The notes under the pieces are model-generated. The model was given only the letters and a program-made list of their open reading frames with translations, ran no database searches and was not told the DNA's origin. This document shows, piece after piece, positions 47,273-57,718 of a stretch of DNA of 64,000 nt. The DNA is from Pyrococcus furiosus DSM 3638 (GTDB lineage: Archaea; Methanobacteriota_B; Thermococci; Thermococcales; Thermococcaceae). A program made the position numbers and the translations under genes. The DNA lies in assembly GCF_000007305.1 (NCBI RefSeq), contig NC_003413.1:1504141-1568140 (forward strand). The letters run 5' to 3'. Each line of letters opens with the position of its first letter. The first letter of the stretch is position 1.

Positions 47273-49003
47273 CTACCTTTTAATTTTTACCTTCTTGAAG
47301 ATAATAACTATCATCCCTCCCCCAACCACCAGTACTATTGAGAGGACTGTCCAAAGAGCACTTCCCTTTTCTGCTCTAAATCCATGTACTTCATATGCTT
47401 TAATTGAGAGGGGGTATTGAGATGGATATATAACAATGTAACCGTCGAGTGTTGAAACTACCGCAGAGTTCGTTGCATTTCCTATATATTTAGAATCTCT
47501 AATTAAGATAAGCGTTGAGTTTTCTAAGAAAACCTTCCCATCGACAAGTCTAGGTTCAGGAATATCAGCAAAGAGAAGCTTTCTAAGGTAGGAAACACCA
47601 TTTCTATACATTTCAGAATCAACAAGTCCAACTTTTTCTAAAGCCCAAAGAACTTTCGAAGTAGATGTTATACCAGCTACAGACCCCTGAGTGTATGGAA
47701 ATGCTCCTGTCTTATATTGTCTTTCTTGAAGTATTTTCAGGGTTATATTAAACTCCTCACTCATGTTGAATTCTTTAAACAGAATTAAGGCATATGCAAA
47801 ATAGTATGTGGGTATTTTATAATAGATTGGAGCTCCTGACTCATCTTTTGCACTAACCATCCATGTTAGATTAGCCTTCAAGTACTCTATGGAGGAGGTA
47901 TAATTGTAAGGGACATCCAACATCTTAAAGACTAAAATAACATATTCGGTATTGAAAAAGTCTTCCCATTTCCCATTTTCCTGAATGGAAAGGAGGTATT
48001 TAATCTCGTTGCTATAATCCAACCCAAGATAAGCTTTAATTCTTGCAACTTCAGCAATTTGCCATGGAAGTAACCCAGTTATATTTGAGGGCAATTCAGG
48101 GGAAACACCGCAGTGGAGATAATAATCTGCAAGCACAACTTTCTCCCATTCAAATTGAGGAGTTACTTTCTTGAGGTAGGGACATGCTACCGACGTAAGA
48201 TTTCTAAATTCATTAATTTTGGAAACATCAATCAAATCCAAAACTCTATATCTTAAAACTCCCCAAAAGCCAAAGTTTTGAAGAGCAAGTAGTTTCTCCT
48301 TATACTTTTCTTTCCCAGTTGCATATAGAGCCATTGCAACTTCCATGGGGCTATTATAGTCTCTTACAGGCAAGTTTACACTCTCTCCTAAGTAGGAAAG
48401 AGCAAATGCTTTGTAAACCTCCAATTCTTCATTAATCCCTAATTTCTCGAGTGACTTTCTATCTTCAAGTGCCATTAACCCAAATATTTTTTCAATATCA
48501 GTGTGAGGAGTATTAGAGAGGAGCCACTCCCTAGCTCGTCTCACAGCCTCTTTAACTTGCTCTCTAATGTCAATATATCCTTGTGAGGGAAGGCCCAAGT
48601 ATTCCTTTAAGGCAATGTAAGATAAGGCAGTGTCAAAGTAACTATCCCAGGATCCATCAGATTTTTGAGTGTAGATCAACCAGTATGCTGCATTTGTAAT
48701 TGTGAGATAATATCTCCCGCGGGCAAGGTTTTCACACCTCATCAGCGCCATCATTGCCATTGCAGTATACTTAGGCTCATGCTTTTCTCCATATGCATAA
48801 CCCCAAGAGTCAAAAGGTGTTTTAATTTGCATTAACCATTCACAACCCTCTAAAGCTCTTGCATATTCGCCTACCTTATATAATGCTATTACCGAAAAGG
48901 CTGTATCTGGAGTAGTAGGTTTGTAGACGTAGAGATATTCTCCAGCTTTCACTGGAGATAAGAGTAAAGTAATGATAATTACCCCTAAGAATACCTTTTT
49001 CAC
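47273..49003 (-). CDS. Secreted alpha/alpha-toroid protein with C-terminal membrane anchor
   Basis: A 576-residue exported protein. A signal peptide (KVFLGVIIITLLLSPVKA) starts it and a membrane helix followed by lysines (VLSIVLVVGGGMIVIIFKKV) ends it. The body has repeats of the prenyltransferase/squalene-cyclase toroid type, such as YTQKSDGSWDSYFDTALSYI and SIQENGKWEDFFNTEYVILV. Toroid domains outside enzymes bind proteins or glycans. No catalytic DxDD is visible, so cyclase activity is unlikely. GTG 49003 follows GGGAGGTGA. Confidence 0.75.
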   Translation of the reverse strand: MKKVFLGVIIITLLLSPVKAGEYLYVYKPTTPDTAFSVIALYKVGEYARALEGCEWLMQIKTPFDSWGYAYGEKHEPKYTAMAMMALMRCENLARGRYYLTITNAAYWLIYTQKSDGSWDSYFDTALSYIALKEYLGLPSQGYIDIREQVKEAVRRAREWLLSNTPHTDIEKIFGLMALEDRKSLEKLGINEELEVYKAFALSYLGESVNLPVRDYNSPMEVAMALYATGKEKYKEKLLALQNFGFWGVLRYRVLDLIDVSKINEFRNLTSVACPYLKKVTPQFEWEKVVLADYYLHCGVSPELPSNITGLLPWQIAEVARIKAYLGLDYSNEIKYLLSIQENGKWEDFFNTEYVILVFKMLDVPYNYTSSIEYLKANLTWMVSAKDESGAPIYYKIPTYYFAYALILFKEFNMSEEFNITLKILQERQYKTGAFPYTQGSVAGITSTSKVLWALEKVGLVDSEMYRNGVSYLRKLLFADIPEPRLVDGKVFLENSTLILIRDSKYIGNATNSAVVSTLDGYIVIYPSQYPLSIKAYEVHGFRAEKGSALWTVLSIVLVVGGGMIVIIFKKVKIKR

Positions 49004-49050
49004 AAAAATTCACCTCCCTAAAACAAAAAAGAAAGAATAGTTAAAAGGCT

Positions 49051-51292
<2,242 letters not shown>

Positions 51293-52150
51293 TCACATAA
51301 AAATCCCAATTAGGATAACTCCCACAAATGCAAGTATAATAGAAATGAAGATTCTTTCAGTTATCTCTTCTTTCAGAATAAATGCTGCAAGTATAGTGGC
51401 CATAATTGGACTAGACTCTGTTATGGGAGTTGCAATGCTTGAAGTAACAAGTCTTATCGCCATGACAAAAAGATACTGCCCAATAACGGTTCCAAGAAAA
51501 GTTATGATAACAATCCAGACATAATCTCTTATGCTAATTCTCTTTACCTCTTTTAAGACAGAAGGTACAAAAAATATAGCTCCAATACTCCCGCCTATTA
51601 TACGTAGCCCCGTAATAAGAAGAGGGGACTCGTTTTCAACAAGCCAATCTGTCAAGAGAACAGCAACAGTCCACAAGGCCTCTGCCCCAAAGATCCAAAG
51701 AACGCCCTCAAACGAAGTCTTTGACTCTCTATTCCCGCTTTCACTAAGCAGGATTATAACAGCAAGAACTATGAGAAAGGCTCCAAGAAAAATTCCGGAA
51801 TTTAAAGGTCTTCCAAGAAAATAATGAGCAAGTATCATCGTAAGTATAGGATGAGGAGTGACCAATATACTTGCCCTTGACACTCCAACTTCCTTCATTC
51901 CTTTTAGGAACATAAAATCAGCCACTGTAAAACCTAAAACACCTGAAGCTATAACGATCAGCCACCACAAAATTGGTTTGTTAGGAAATGGAAGTACAAG
52001 GAACATCCCCAAATAAACCAGCCCACTTATCAATAACCTAACAATATTTAAGGATAAAGGACTAATCCTTTCCATTATCATTTTTGAGAGAACTGAAGAC
52101 AATGCCCAGGAAAATGCTGCCCCTAAAGCTAATAATATTCCTGCTATCAC
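51293..52150 (-). CDS. EamA/DMT family transporter
   Basis: A 285-residue membrane protein with ten helices in two repeats of five, the drug/metabolite transporter (EamA) layout. Each repeat begins with a helix of the GILLALGAAFSWALSSVLSK and GVLWIFGAEALWTVAVLLTD type, and the second ends in PITESSPIMATILAAFILKE, the repeat signature. Substrate unknown. The start is GTG 52150. It diverges from the DUF434 gene. Confidence 0.88.
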   Translation of the reverse strand: MIAGILLALGAAFSWALSSVLSKMIMERISPLSLNIVRLLISGLVYLGMFLVLPFPNKPILWWLIVIASGVLGFTVADFMFLKGMKEVGVSRASILVTPHPILTMILAHYFLGRPLNSGIFLGAFLIVLAVIILLSESGNRESKTSFEGVLWIFGAEALWTVAVLLTDWLVENESPLLITGLRIIGGSIGAIFFVPSVLKEVKRISIRDYVWIVIITFLGTVIGQYLFVMAIRLVTSSIATPITESSPIMATILAAFILKEEITERIFISIILAFVGVILIGIFM

Positions 52151-52208
52151 AAAACCACAGTGTAAAAGAATATTTTAAAAGTATTTTGTCCAAACTTACT
52201 AGAGGAAA

Positions 52209-52877
52209 ATGGGGAGAGTGTATGAGGCATATAAAGATTTAAAATACTTGCTCAATAGGGGTTATAGGAAGTCCAAAGCTTTGGAATTTGTATGCAATCA
52301 TTACCTTCTTCCTTCAAATGCAAGACATCTTTTGGCGAGATGCGTATTTCCCACAAAATGGATTGAAGAGACAAAACGAAAACTCGCTTCAAAGAATGAG
52401 ATTACTGGAAAAGAAATCGGGATAGATGGCTTCAATGTTTTAATTACCCTAGATTCTGTAATTAGGGGAGAAGCTTTTAGATGTGAGGATGGAATAGTTA
52501 GAGATATCAGATACATAAAAAACTACAAATTTGACCAGAATACCCTCAACCTAATAAGAATTATCGCAGATACTCTATCCACTCTGGCCCCAGAAAAAGT
52601 TATCATTTTCTATGGTAAGTCAACGTCAAAAAGTGGGAGAATAGCAGAGCTAACAAAAAAGGAGTTAGAAAAAAGAAGAATTAAGGGAGAAGTTAAGGTC
52701 GTTAAAAGCCCCGATTTTGAGTTGAAAAAATTTGATATTGTTGCAACTGGAGACGTAGGAATTATTGAAAAAGTTAAGAAAATTTTTGATATTCCTGCAT
52801 ATTCTGCAACCCTCCTTGGGATACAAATTCCAGACTTTAAGGATGTCTTGAAGATTTTCGACGAAAAACTTAAATAA
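52209..52877 (+). CDS. DUF434 family protein
   Basis: A 222-residue soluble protein. The N-terminal half matches DUF434 (YEAYKDLKYLLNRGYRKSKA, then HYLLPSNARHLLARCVF), followed by a second conserved part with IGIDGFNVLITLDSVIRGEA and DGIVRDIR. The acidic IGIDGFN strand suggests a PIN-like or nuclease-related fold, but this is a visual guess. The ATG follows AGAGG closely. Confidence 0.78.
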   Translation: MGRVYEAYKDLKYLLNRGYRKSKALEFVCNHYLLPSNARHLLARCVFPTKWIEETKRKLASKNEITGKEIGIDGFNVLITLDSVIRGEAFRCEDGIVRDIRYIKNYKFDQNTLNLIRIIADTLSTLAPEKVIIFYGKSTSKSGRIAELTKKELEKRRIKGEVKVVKSPDFELKKFDIVATGDVGIIEKVKKIFDIPAYSATLLGIQIPDFKDVLKIFDEKLK

Positions 52878-52897
52878 GTTAGGGAGAAGTCGATGAC

Positions 52898-53038
52898 ATG
52901 CTCAATGTAAAGCCCAAACTCCTACTATATGAAGCAAAGTTAAAAGATTACATTGAAGAAGAATGGTCTCAAGAAGAACACCATGAAAAGCCGGTTGTAA
53001 GGTTCATCGGAAGTGTAAAGAGAGCTCAGCCTTCATGA
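52898..53038 (+). CDS. Small hypothetical protein
   Basis: A 46-residue frame, MLNVKPKLLLYEAKLKDYIE, then EEWSQEEHHEKPVVRFIGSV and a short tail. Charged, soluble, no family recognised. GGGAG is 11 bases before the ATG, somewhat far. It lies 20 bases after the DUF434 gene and overlaps the convergent methylase by 35 bases. It is too short for length alone to prove that it is coding. Confidence 0.45.
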   Translation: MLNVKPKLLLYEAKLKDYIEEEWSQEEHHEKPVVRFIGSVKRAQPS

Positions 53039-53609
53039 CGTATAACTCCTCAAAAAACAATTTTTCCTTAGCCACAATCGCAGTTTTGAACCCAAGTTCA
53101 TCAAATAACTTTCTTACGTTAATTTTAGTGAGTGAGCTATATAAAAGGAGAACTCTTCCCCCAGGAAGAAGAAAATCTTTCACGTGTTTTGCAAAGCGTT
53201 CAATTACTTCTCCACCAGTTTTACCCCCAATTAGGGCTAAATCTATAGGGTCTCTAATTTCTTCATCTTCTCCTGGGAGATATGGAGGGTTGAAAACTAT
53301 TAGAGAGAATCTGCCCCTAATGTTCTCAAATAAATCGCTCTTTACAAAGATCACATTTTTTACGTCATTATTGACTGCATTTTTCCAAGCAATATCAACG
53401 GCTCTTTCATTTATGTCAACGCCGACAACAAATTTCGCTTTTTTTGCCGCTAAAAGTGCTAAGATACCACTTCCCGTCCCCATATCCAGTACAATGTCCT
53501 CATCCCTAACTTCCTTTAGAAGAACCTCAGCCAAAAGGAAAGAATCTTCCGCTGGCTCATAAACCTCCTCTGATATTTCAATTTTCAAACCCATATACTC
53601 CATTCTCAT
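53004..53609 (-). CDS. HemK/PrmC-like protein glutamine methyltransferase
   Basis: A 201-residue class I methyltransferase. The start VYEPAEDSFLLAEVLL, the SAM site VLDMGTGSGILALLAA and the catalytic NPPYLPG place it in the HemK/Mtq2 group, which methylates the glutamine of the GGQ motif in release factors. ATG 53609 is the longest start; ATG 53594, three bases after GGAG, is equally likely. It is the gene downstream of tRNA-Asp on the same strand. Confidence 0.88.
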   Translation of the reverse strand: MRMEYMGLKIEISEEVYEPAEDSFLLAEVLLKEVRDEDIVLDMGTGSGILALLAAKKAKFVVGVDINERAVDIAWKNAVNNDVKNVIFVKSDLFENIRGRFSLIVFNPPYLPGEDEEIRDPIDLALIGGKTGGEVIERFAKHVKDFLLPGGRVLLLYSSLTKINVRKLFDELGFKTAIVAKEKLFFEELYVMKAELSLHFR

Positions 53610-53634
53610 AGGAACAAAATAGAAAGAAGAATTT

Positions 53635-53712
53635 TGGCGCCCGGGCCGGGATTTGAACCCGGGTCGCGGGAGTGACAGTCCCGCATGATAGGCCGGGCTA
53701 CACCACCCGGGC
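53635..53712 (-). tRNA. tRNA-Asp (anticodon GTC)
   Basis: The 78-base minus-strand gene has acceptor GCCCGGG/CCCGGGC, discriminator G, an encoded CCA, T arm GGTTCAAATCC and an anticodon stem CGGGA/TCCCG around CTGTCAC (anticodon GTC). It follows 5S rRNA by about 10 bases and is probably co-transcribed with it. A T-rich stretch after the CCA may terminate transcription. Confidence 0.95.
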
Positions 53713-53721
53713 GCAAATGTT

Positions 53722-53847
53722 AGTGGCCGGCGGCGTCCCCGGCTTCCCGCCCCCTCTCGGAGGGCAGTACAACCGGGATCGCTGGGGGGCTTAACTTCCG
53801 GGTTCGAAATGAGACCGGGTGTGGCCCCCCGCTATGGCCGCCGTACC
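53722..53847 (-). rRNA. 5S ribosomal RNA
   Basis: The minus strand holds the 5S consensus: GGCGGCCATAGCGGGG near the 5' end, CACCCGGTCTCATTTCGAAC then CCGGAAGTTAAG in the middle, and GACGCCGCCGGCC at the 3' end. The ends are estimated to within a few bases. It is unlinked to 16S and 23S genes in this window and is paired with tRNA-Asp. Confidence 0.95.
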
Positions 53848-53869
53848 ACTACCAACTCCCCACAAACAC

Positions 53870-53878
53870 TTTAAAAAC
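53870..53878 (-). promoter_or_regulatory. Promoter of 5S rRNA-tRNA-Asp unit
   Basis: GTTTTTAAA on the minus strand is a TATA box whose spacing places the transcription start near 53847, the estimated 5S 5' end. Confidence 0.65.
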
Positions 53879-53891
53879 TTTACGGTTTACC

Positions 53892-54338
53892 TCAGACAAT
53901 AGTTCCTAGAAGCTTTTCGAATTCTTTAAGAACCTCTAGCTGATCCCTAGTTTCTACAGCACTTGGCTTCAAGGTCCTAACTTCCAAAAGTGCTTCTTTT
54001 AAAGGGAGCTTATACTTATACATTAACCAAGCCACAACCACAGTTCCACTTCTTCCACTCCCTCCATAGCAATGTACTAGAACTTTCTTTCCTTCTTTCA
54101 CCTTTTCATCAATCCACTTCACGATGTATTTTAATTCTTCAATGCTAGGTGCTGTAAAATCAGGTATTGGAACGTGTAAAACCTCAACTTCCCTTTTAAC
54201 TTTTTCTAGATCATATTCCAACTCAAATTCTTCAACCAACACAACGAAAGCATCAAACTCCTTAACTAACTCCCCAATCTCATCTTCATATGGCATTCTA
54301 GAAAACGCCACATAATCGTCAACAAAGCGAACCTCCAT
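53892..54338 (-). CDS. Dual-specificity-type protein phosphatase
   Basis: A 148-residue cysteine phosphatase. The P-loop is HCYGGSGRSG (Cys-x5-Arg) after VLV, with a likely general-acid Asp in VPIPDFTAPS. Short archaeal enzymes of this type dephosphorylate protein tyrosine or serine and sometimes RNA 5' ends. ATG 54338 follows CAGGTGAT; the longer frame to 54380 adds 14 residues. It diverges from the racemase-family gene. Confidence 0.88.
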   Translation of the reverse strand: MEVRFVDDYVAFSRMPYEDEIGELVKEFDAFVVLVEEFELEYDLEKVKREVEVLHVPIPDFTAPSIEELKYIVKWIDEKVKEGKKVLVHCYGGSGRSGTVVVAWLMYKYKLPLKEALLEVRTLKPSAVETRDQLEVLKEFEKLLGTIV

Positions 54339-54408
54339 TATATCACCTGAGAGTTTTTTCACAAAAACGTTCTTAAGCATTTAGATTCCCCCTATTTCGG
54401 TGAGAGTA

Positions 54409-55095
54409 GTGAAGAAAATAGGACTAATTGGAGGAATGACTCCCGAATCTACGTGCTATTACTACAGAAAATACATTGAAATAAGCAGAAAGAAATTCAG
54501 AAAATATGAGTATCCCGAGCTTCTTATTTACTCCATAAACTTTCGGGACTTCTTTATGAATCCAGAGGGATGGGAAGGAAGAAAAAGAATCCTAATAAAC
54601 GCTGCTAAAGCTTTGGAGAGGGCTGGAGCTGAATTAATTGCTCTTACAGCAAACACTCCCCATATAGTTTTTGATGATATCCAAAAAGAGATAAGCGTTC
54701 CAATGGTCAGCATAATTGATGCCGTTGCAGAAGAAATTCTAAGCCATGGCCTAAAGAAAGTTCTATTGCTGGAGACTAAAACGACTATGAGCTCCGGCTT
54801 TTATGTAAATGCACTTAAAAATAAGGGCCTAGAAGTTGTTGTTCCAAACGAAGAAGAGCAAGAGGAACTCAATAGGATAATTTTCGAGGAGCTTGCATTT
54901 GAGAATTTGAAGAGCAAGAGATGGATAATAGATTTAATAGAAAGGTATGCAAAAGAAGAAGGGGTTGAGGGAGTAATTCTTGGATGTACTGAACTACCTC
55001 TGGCTGTCAAGCGGGGTGACGTGAGTATAGAAGTCTTTGATTCAGCGGAAATCCATATCAAAAAATTAATTGAAGTTGCCTCTCAAAGCATTTAA
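54409..55095 (+). CDS. Aspartate/glutamate racemase family protein
   Basis: A 228-residue two-domain protein of the aspartate racemase superfamily, beginning KKIGLIGGMTPESTCYYYRK. Racemases use two cysteines. The second is present (GCTELPL), but the first, expected in CNTxH, is Ala81 (TANTPH). A standard two-base racemase mechanism is therefore doubtful; related broad-specificity enzymes carry Thr there. GTG 54409, four bases after GGTGAG, is chosen over GTG 54400. The end overlaps birA by 30 bases. Confidence 0.85.
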   Translation: MKKIGLIGGMTPESTCYYYRKYIEISRKKFRKYEYPELLIYSINFRDFFMNPEGWEGRKRILINAAKALERAGAELIALTANTPHIVFDDIQKEISVPMVSIIDAVAEEILSHGLKKVLLLETKTTMSSGFYVNALKNKGLEVVVPNEEEQEELNRIIFEELAFENLKSKRWIIDLIERYAKEEGVEGVILGCTELPLAVKRGDVSIEVFDSAEIHIKKLIEVASQSI

Positions 55096-55803
55096 CATGT
55101 TTGATAAGAGGTCCTTAGAGAACTTTAGTAAATCTACTTCCCTCCCAAGTTCTTTTTTCAGTGATGTTGCTAATGGGTAAGTAACATCATTATTAACGTT
55201 TATCCCAACACCTATAATAACATACTCAACTATGTCAAGCTCTCCTTTGGCTTCTATTAGTATTCCTCCTATCTTTTTCCCATTTACAAAAATTTCACCT
55301 TTATCGTTTGCATTTCCTTCAATTCCTAATTTTTTCAAAGTATTAAGGATTGCAGAAGAAAGTATGGGAGCCAAATTCTTAACATCTACTAGTTTAATTT
55401 TTGGCCTTAATATTATAGAAAAATACAATCCTCCTGGTTTTGACTCCCATTTTTTCTTCAACTTTCCTCTTCCCTGGGTCTGTTCTTCAGCTATAATCAC
55501 TGTAAAACTTTTTTCACCTTTTTCGGCTAATTTTTTAGCTACTTCCATCGTAGAGGTCGTCTTTTTGAGATAATATGATTGGACGTCAATTTCCCAGGGA
55601 TAAGGTTTTTTCGGCTCATAAACTAGCTTATATCCCTTTTTATCGGCGATTATTCCATACCCTAGCTCCTTTAATTCCCTAATGTGTTTCCAAATGGCAA
55701 CTCTAGATACTCCTAATTTTGAGGCTAAATAGTCTCCCGAAACCGTTTCTCCTTTTCTCAACTCCTCAAGTATTTTCCTTTTTGGTGCACTATCCTTCAA
55801 CAT
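55066..55803 (-). CDS. birA: Biotin protein ligase with DNA-binding domain
   Basis: A 245-residue BirA that attaches biotin to acetyl/propionyl-CoA carboxylase carrier protein and, through an N-terminal winged helix (about 10-60, with VSRVAIWKHIRELKELGYGI), should repress biotin genes. The ligase domain has EEQTQGRGKLKKKWESKPGG, FSIILRP and VNGKKIGGILIEAKGE. ATG 55803 is used. It is divergent from bioY, and a palindrome between them is a good candidate for its operator. Confidence 0.93.
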   Translation of the reverse strand: MLKDSAPKRKILEELRKGETVSGDYLASKLGVSRVAIWKHIRELKELGYGIIADKKGYKLVYEPKKPYPWEIDVQSYYLKKTTSTMEVAKKLAEKGEKSFTVIIAEEQTQGRGKLKKKWESKPGGLYFSIILRPKIKLVDVKNLAPILSSAILNTLKKLGIEGNANDKGEIFVNGKKIGGILIEAKGELDIVEYVIIGVGINVNNDVTYPLATSLKKELGREVDLLKFSKDLLSNMLNALRGNFN

Positions 55804-55847
55804 CTTCAATGATATTCCCAAAATGCTTCAAAAATTTCATCCTTGTG

Positions 55848-55875
55848 GTTAACCAAAATATATTTAAAGGTTAAC
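55848..55875. promoter_or_regulatory. Candidate BirA operator over the bioY promoter
   Basis: A perfect inverted repeat GTTAACC-N14-GGTTAAC encloses the TATA-like ATATATTTAAA. Arm sequence and spacing resemble known BirA operators (arms about 14-15 bases apart). It lies between birA and bioY and ends 23 bases before the bioY ATG, so bound BirA would block bioY and might also affect birA. Confidence 0.75.
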
Positions 55876-55898
55876 GAAATTGTAACGTGGGTGGTCAT

Positions 55899-56414
55899 AT
55901 GAGAGCTAGGGATATTGCATTATCAGGAGTATTTGCGGCATTAACAGCAGTTGGCGCCCAGATTTCTGTGCCTCTCGGCCCAGTACCGTTTACATTTCAA
56001 GTCCTCATGGTATTCCTCTCCGGATTAGTTTTAGGAGCGAAGCTTGGAGCTCTTAGTCAAGCTATCTACCTATTGCTAGGAGCGCTTGGATTACCAGTCT
56101 TTGCCAGGTTTAGTGGAGGAATAATCCACATCTATGGACCGACTGGAGGGTATCTACTTGCCTTTCCGATAGCAGCCTTTATTTCAGGCTATTTCTCAGA
56201 AAAAGCTAAGACCTTCTGGGGAAAACTGGGAGGGTGTCTTTTAGGATTAAGCGTAATTTATATTCTCGGATGGGCAAGATTGGGAATGTGGCTTGGTATG
56301 GACTTTAAGAAAGCATTTTATCTAGGAGTGGCACCTTTCATTGTTTTCGATATTATAAAGGCTCTAATGGCACTTGTAATTTCTGACAAAATAAAGAAGG
56401 CTCTTAGAGGATGA
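55899..56414 (+). CDS. bioY: Biotin transporter BioY
   Basis: A 171-residue ECF-type substrate-binding membrane protein with six helices that imports biotin. Family features are ISVPLGPVPFTFQVLMVFLS near the N terminus, LGAKLGALSQAIYLLLGALG and FARFSGGIIHIYGPTGGYLL. ATG 55899 follows GGTGGT. No biotin biosynthesis gene is nearby, so the cell may depend on uptake, using ECF ATPases encoded elsewhere. Confidence 0.95.
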   Translation: MRARDIALSGVFAALTAVGAQISVPLGPVPFTFQVLMVFLSGLVLGAKLGALSQAIYLLLGALGLPVFARFSGGIIHIYGPTGGYLLAFPIAAFISGYFSEKAKTFWGKLGGCLLGLSVIYILGWARLGMWLGMDFKKAFYLGVAPFIVFDIIKALMALVISDKIKKALRG

Positions 56415-56475
56415 CTCTTCTTTACATTTTTAAACCTTAATCTTGAACAAAGTAAACTAAACTATAGATGCACAA

Positions 56476-56568
56476 AAATTTTTTCGAATAAATTGACATT
56501 TAACCTAAATTTTTTCGACGTTTATGAAAATTCAAGAAATTTGTTCGACAAGACAAAAAATTTGCCGA
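56476..56568 (+). promoter_or_regulatory. Phased direct repeats upstream of the lysine operon
   Basis: Four copies of a motif AAATTTKTTCGA occur at 56476-56487, 56507-56518, 56537-56548 and, shortened, 56558-56568 (AAATTTGCCGA). Their starts are 31, 30 and 21 bases apart, close to whole helical turns, so they face the same side of the DNA. The TATA box follows directly. This is what a cooperative regulator such as an Lrp-type protein would bind; the regulator is not identified. Confidence 0.65.
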
Positions 56569-56571
56569 AAA

Positions 56572-56581
56572 TTTTAAATAC
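56572..56581 (+). promoter_or_regulatory. TATA box of the lysine operon
   Basis: TTTTAAATAC directly after the last repeat; transcription should begin about 25 bases on, near 56600-56606, just before GGGTGGTG. Confidence 0.55.
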
Positions 56582-56614
56582 CCATTCAGAATGATGTGAA
56601 GCGGGTGGTGTATA

Positions 56615-57718
56615 TTAAGCAGGAGAGAAATATTACTACTGGATTCAACGCTAAGAGAGGGGGAACAAACACCAGGAGTTAACTACACACCAGAACAGAG
56701 ACTTGAGATAGCTTTAGCCTTGGACGAGTTTGGCGTTGAGTTCATTGAAGTTGGGCATCCCGCAGTGAGCAGAGATGTATTCGAGGGGATAAAACTTGTA
56801 GTTCAGCAGGGACTAAAGGCAAATCTTCTTGCACATTCAAGGGCCTTAATAAGTGATGTTGACTATGTTTTGAAGGCAGGGACAGACTGGATAGGAATAT
56901 TCTTCTGCCTATCAAACCACTGCCTAACCAAGAGGTTTGGAATAACACTAGAGCAAGCATTAGATAGAATCAGTAGAGCTATAGAATATGCAAAAGACCA
57001 TGGATTAAAAGTTAGATTTACTCCAGAAGACACAACGAGAACTGAGTGGAAGAACTTAGTAGCCGCGCTTAATCTTGCAAAGGAACTAAAAGTTGATAGA
57101 GTTAGCATAGCAGATACAACTGGAAGTGCTCACCCCTTAAAATTCTACATGCTCGTTAAAAACGTCACAGAGTTTGGAATACCTGTAAACGTCCACTGTC
57201 ACAACGACCTTGGCTTAGCTCTTGCAAATGCAATTATGGGAATCGAGGCAGGTGCAACACTGGTGGATGCTACAATAAATGGATTAGGGGAAAGAGCAGG
57301 AATTGTTGATTTGGCCCAAATTGCTACAGTTCTATACTACCATTATGGCATCAAAAAGTATAAGCTAGAGATGCTTTACTACTTAAGCCAGCTACTTACC
57401 AAGATAACAGGAATAAGACCACAGCAAAACTACCCAATAGTGGGGGAGAACGCATTTACACATAAAGCTGGACTTCATGTCTCTGCTGTAATAAAAGACC
57501 CAACTTTTTATGAATTTCTGCCAGCAGAAACCTTCGGCAGGGAAAGAAGGATCTATCTAGACAGATTTGCTGGTAGGGACACAATTAGATTTTATTTGAG
57601 AAAAGCAGGTATTGAAAACGAAAATATTGTTGAAGAACTTCTAAGAAGAGTAAAAGAAAGCAGAGAACCTTATACCTGGGAAAAATTAATAGAAGAAGCT
57701 AGGAGGTTAGCAACATGA
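56615..57718 (+). CDS. Homocitrate synthase
   Basis: A DRE-TIM metallolyase that condenses 2-oxoglutarate and acetyl-CoA, the first step of the alpha-aminoadipate lysine route. The catalytic N terminus [20 protein letters not shown], the metal-binding [12 protein letters not shown] and the [10 protein letters not shown] region are present. The first ATG (56720) lies 34 codons inside and would delete the catalytic [10 protein letters not shown]. Reading upstream, the frame contains no ATG, GTG or TTG before TGA 56597; codons ATA 56612 and TTA 56615 follow GGTGGTG. The start given here is a guess. 2-Isopropylmalate synthase is the main alternative identity, but the neighbours favour homocitrate. 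Confidence 0.85.
   Translation, partial: LSRREILLLDSTLREGEQTPGVNYTPEQRLEIALALDEFGVEFIEVGHPAVSRDVFEGIKLVVQQGLKANLLAHSRALISDVDYVLKAGTDWIGIFFCLSNHCLTKRFGITLEQALDRISRAIEYAKDHGLKVRFTPEDTTRTEWKNLVAALNLAKELKVDRVSIADTTGSAHPLKFYMLVKNVTEFGIPVNVHCHNDLGLALANAIMGIEAGATLVDATINGLGERAGIVDLAQIATVLYYHYGIKKYKLEMLYYLSQLLTKITGIRPQQNYPIVGENAFTHKAGLHVSAVIKDPTFYEFLPAETFGRERRIYLDRFAGRDTIRFYLRKAGIENENIVEELLRRVKESREPYTWEKLIEEARRLAT

Noticed and set aside
56591-56599. A lysine leader peptide starting at ATGATG before the lysine operon.
   Set aside because: It ends after two codons at TGA and lies upstream of the predicted transcription start; no Lys-rich frame is present.
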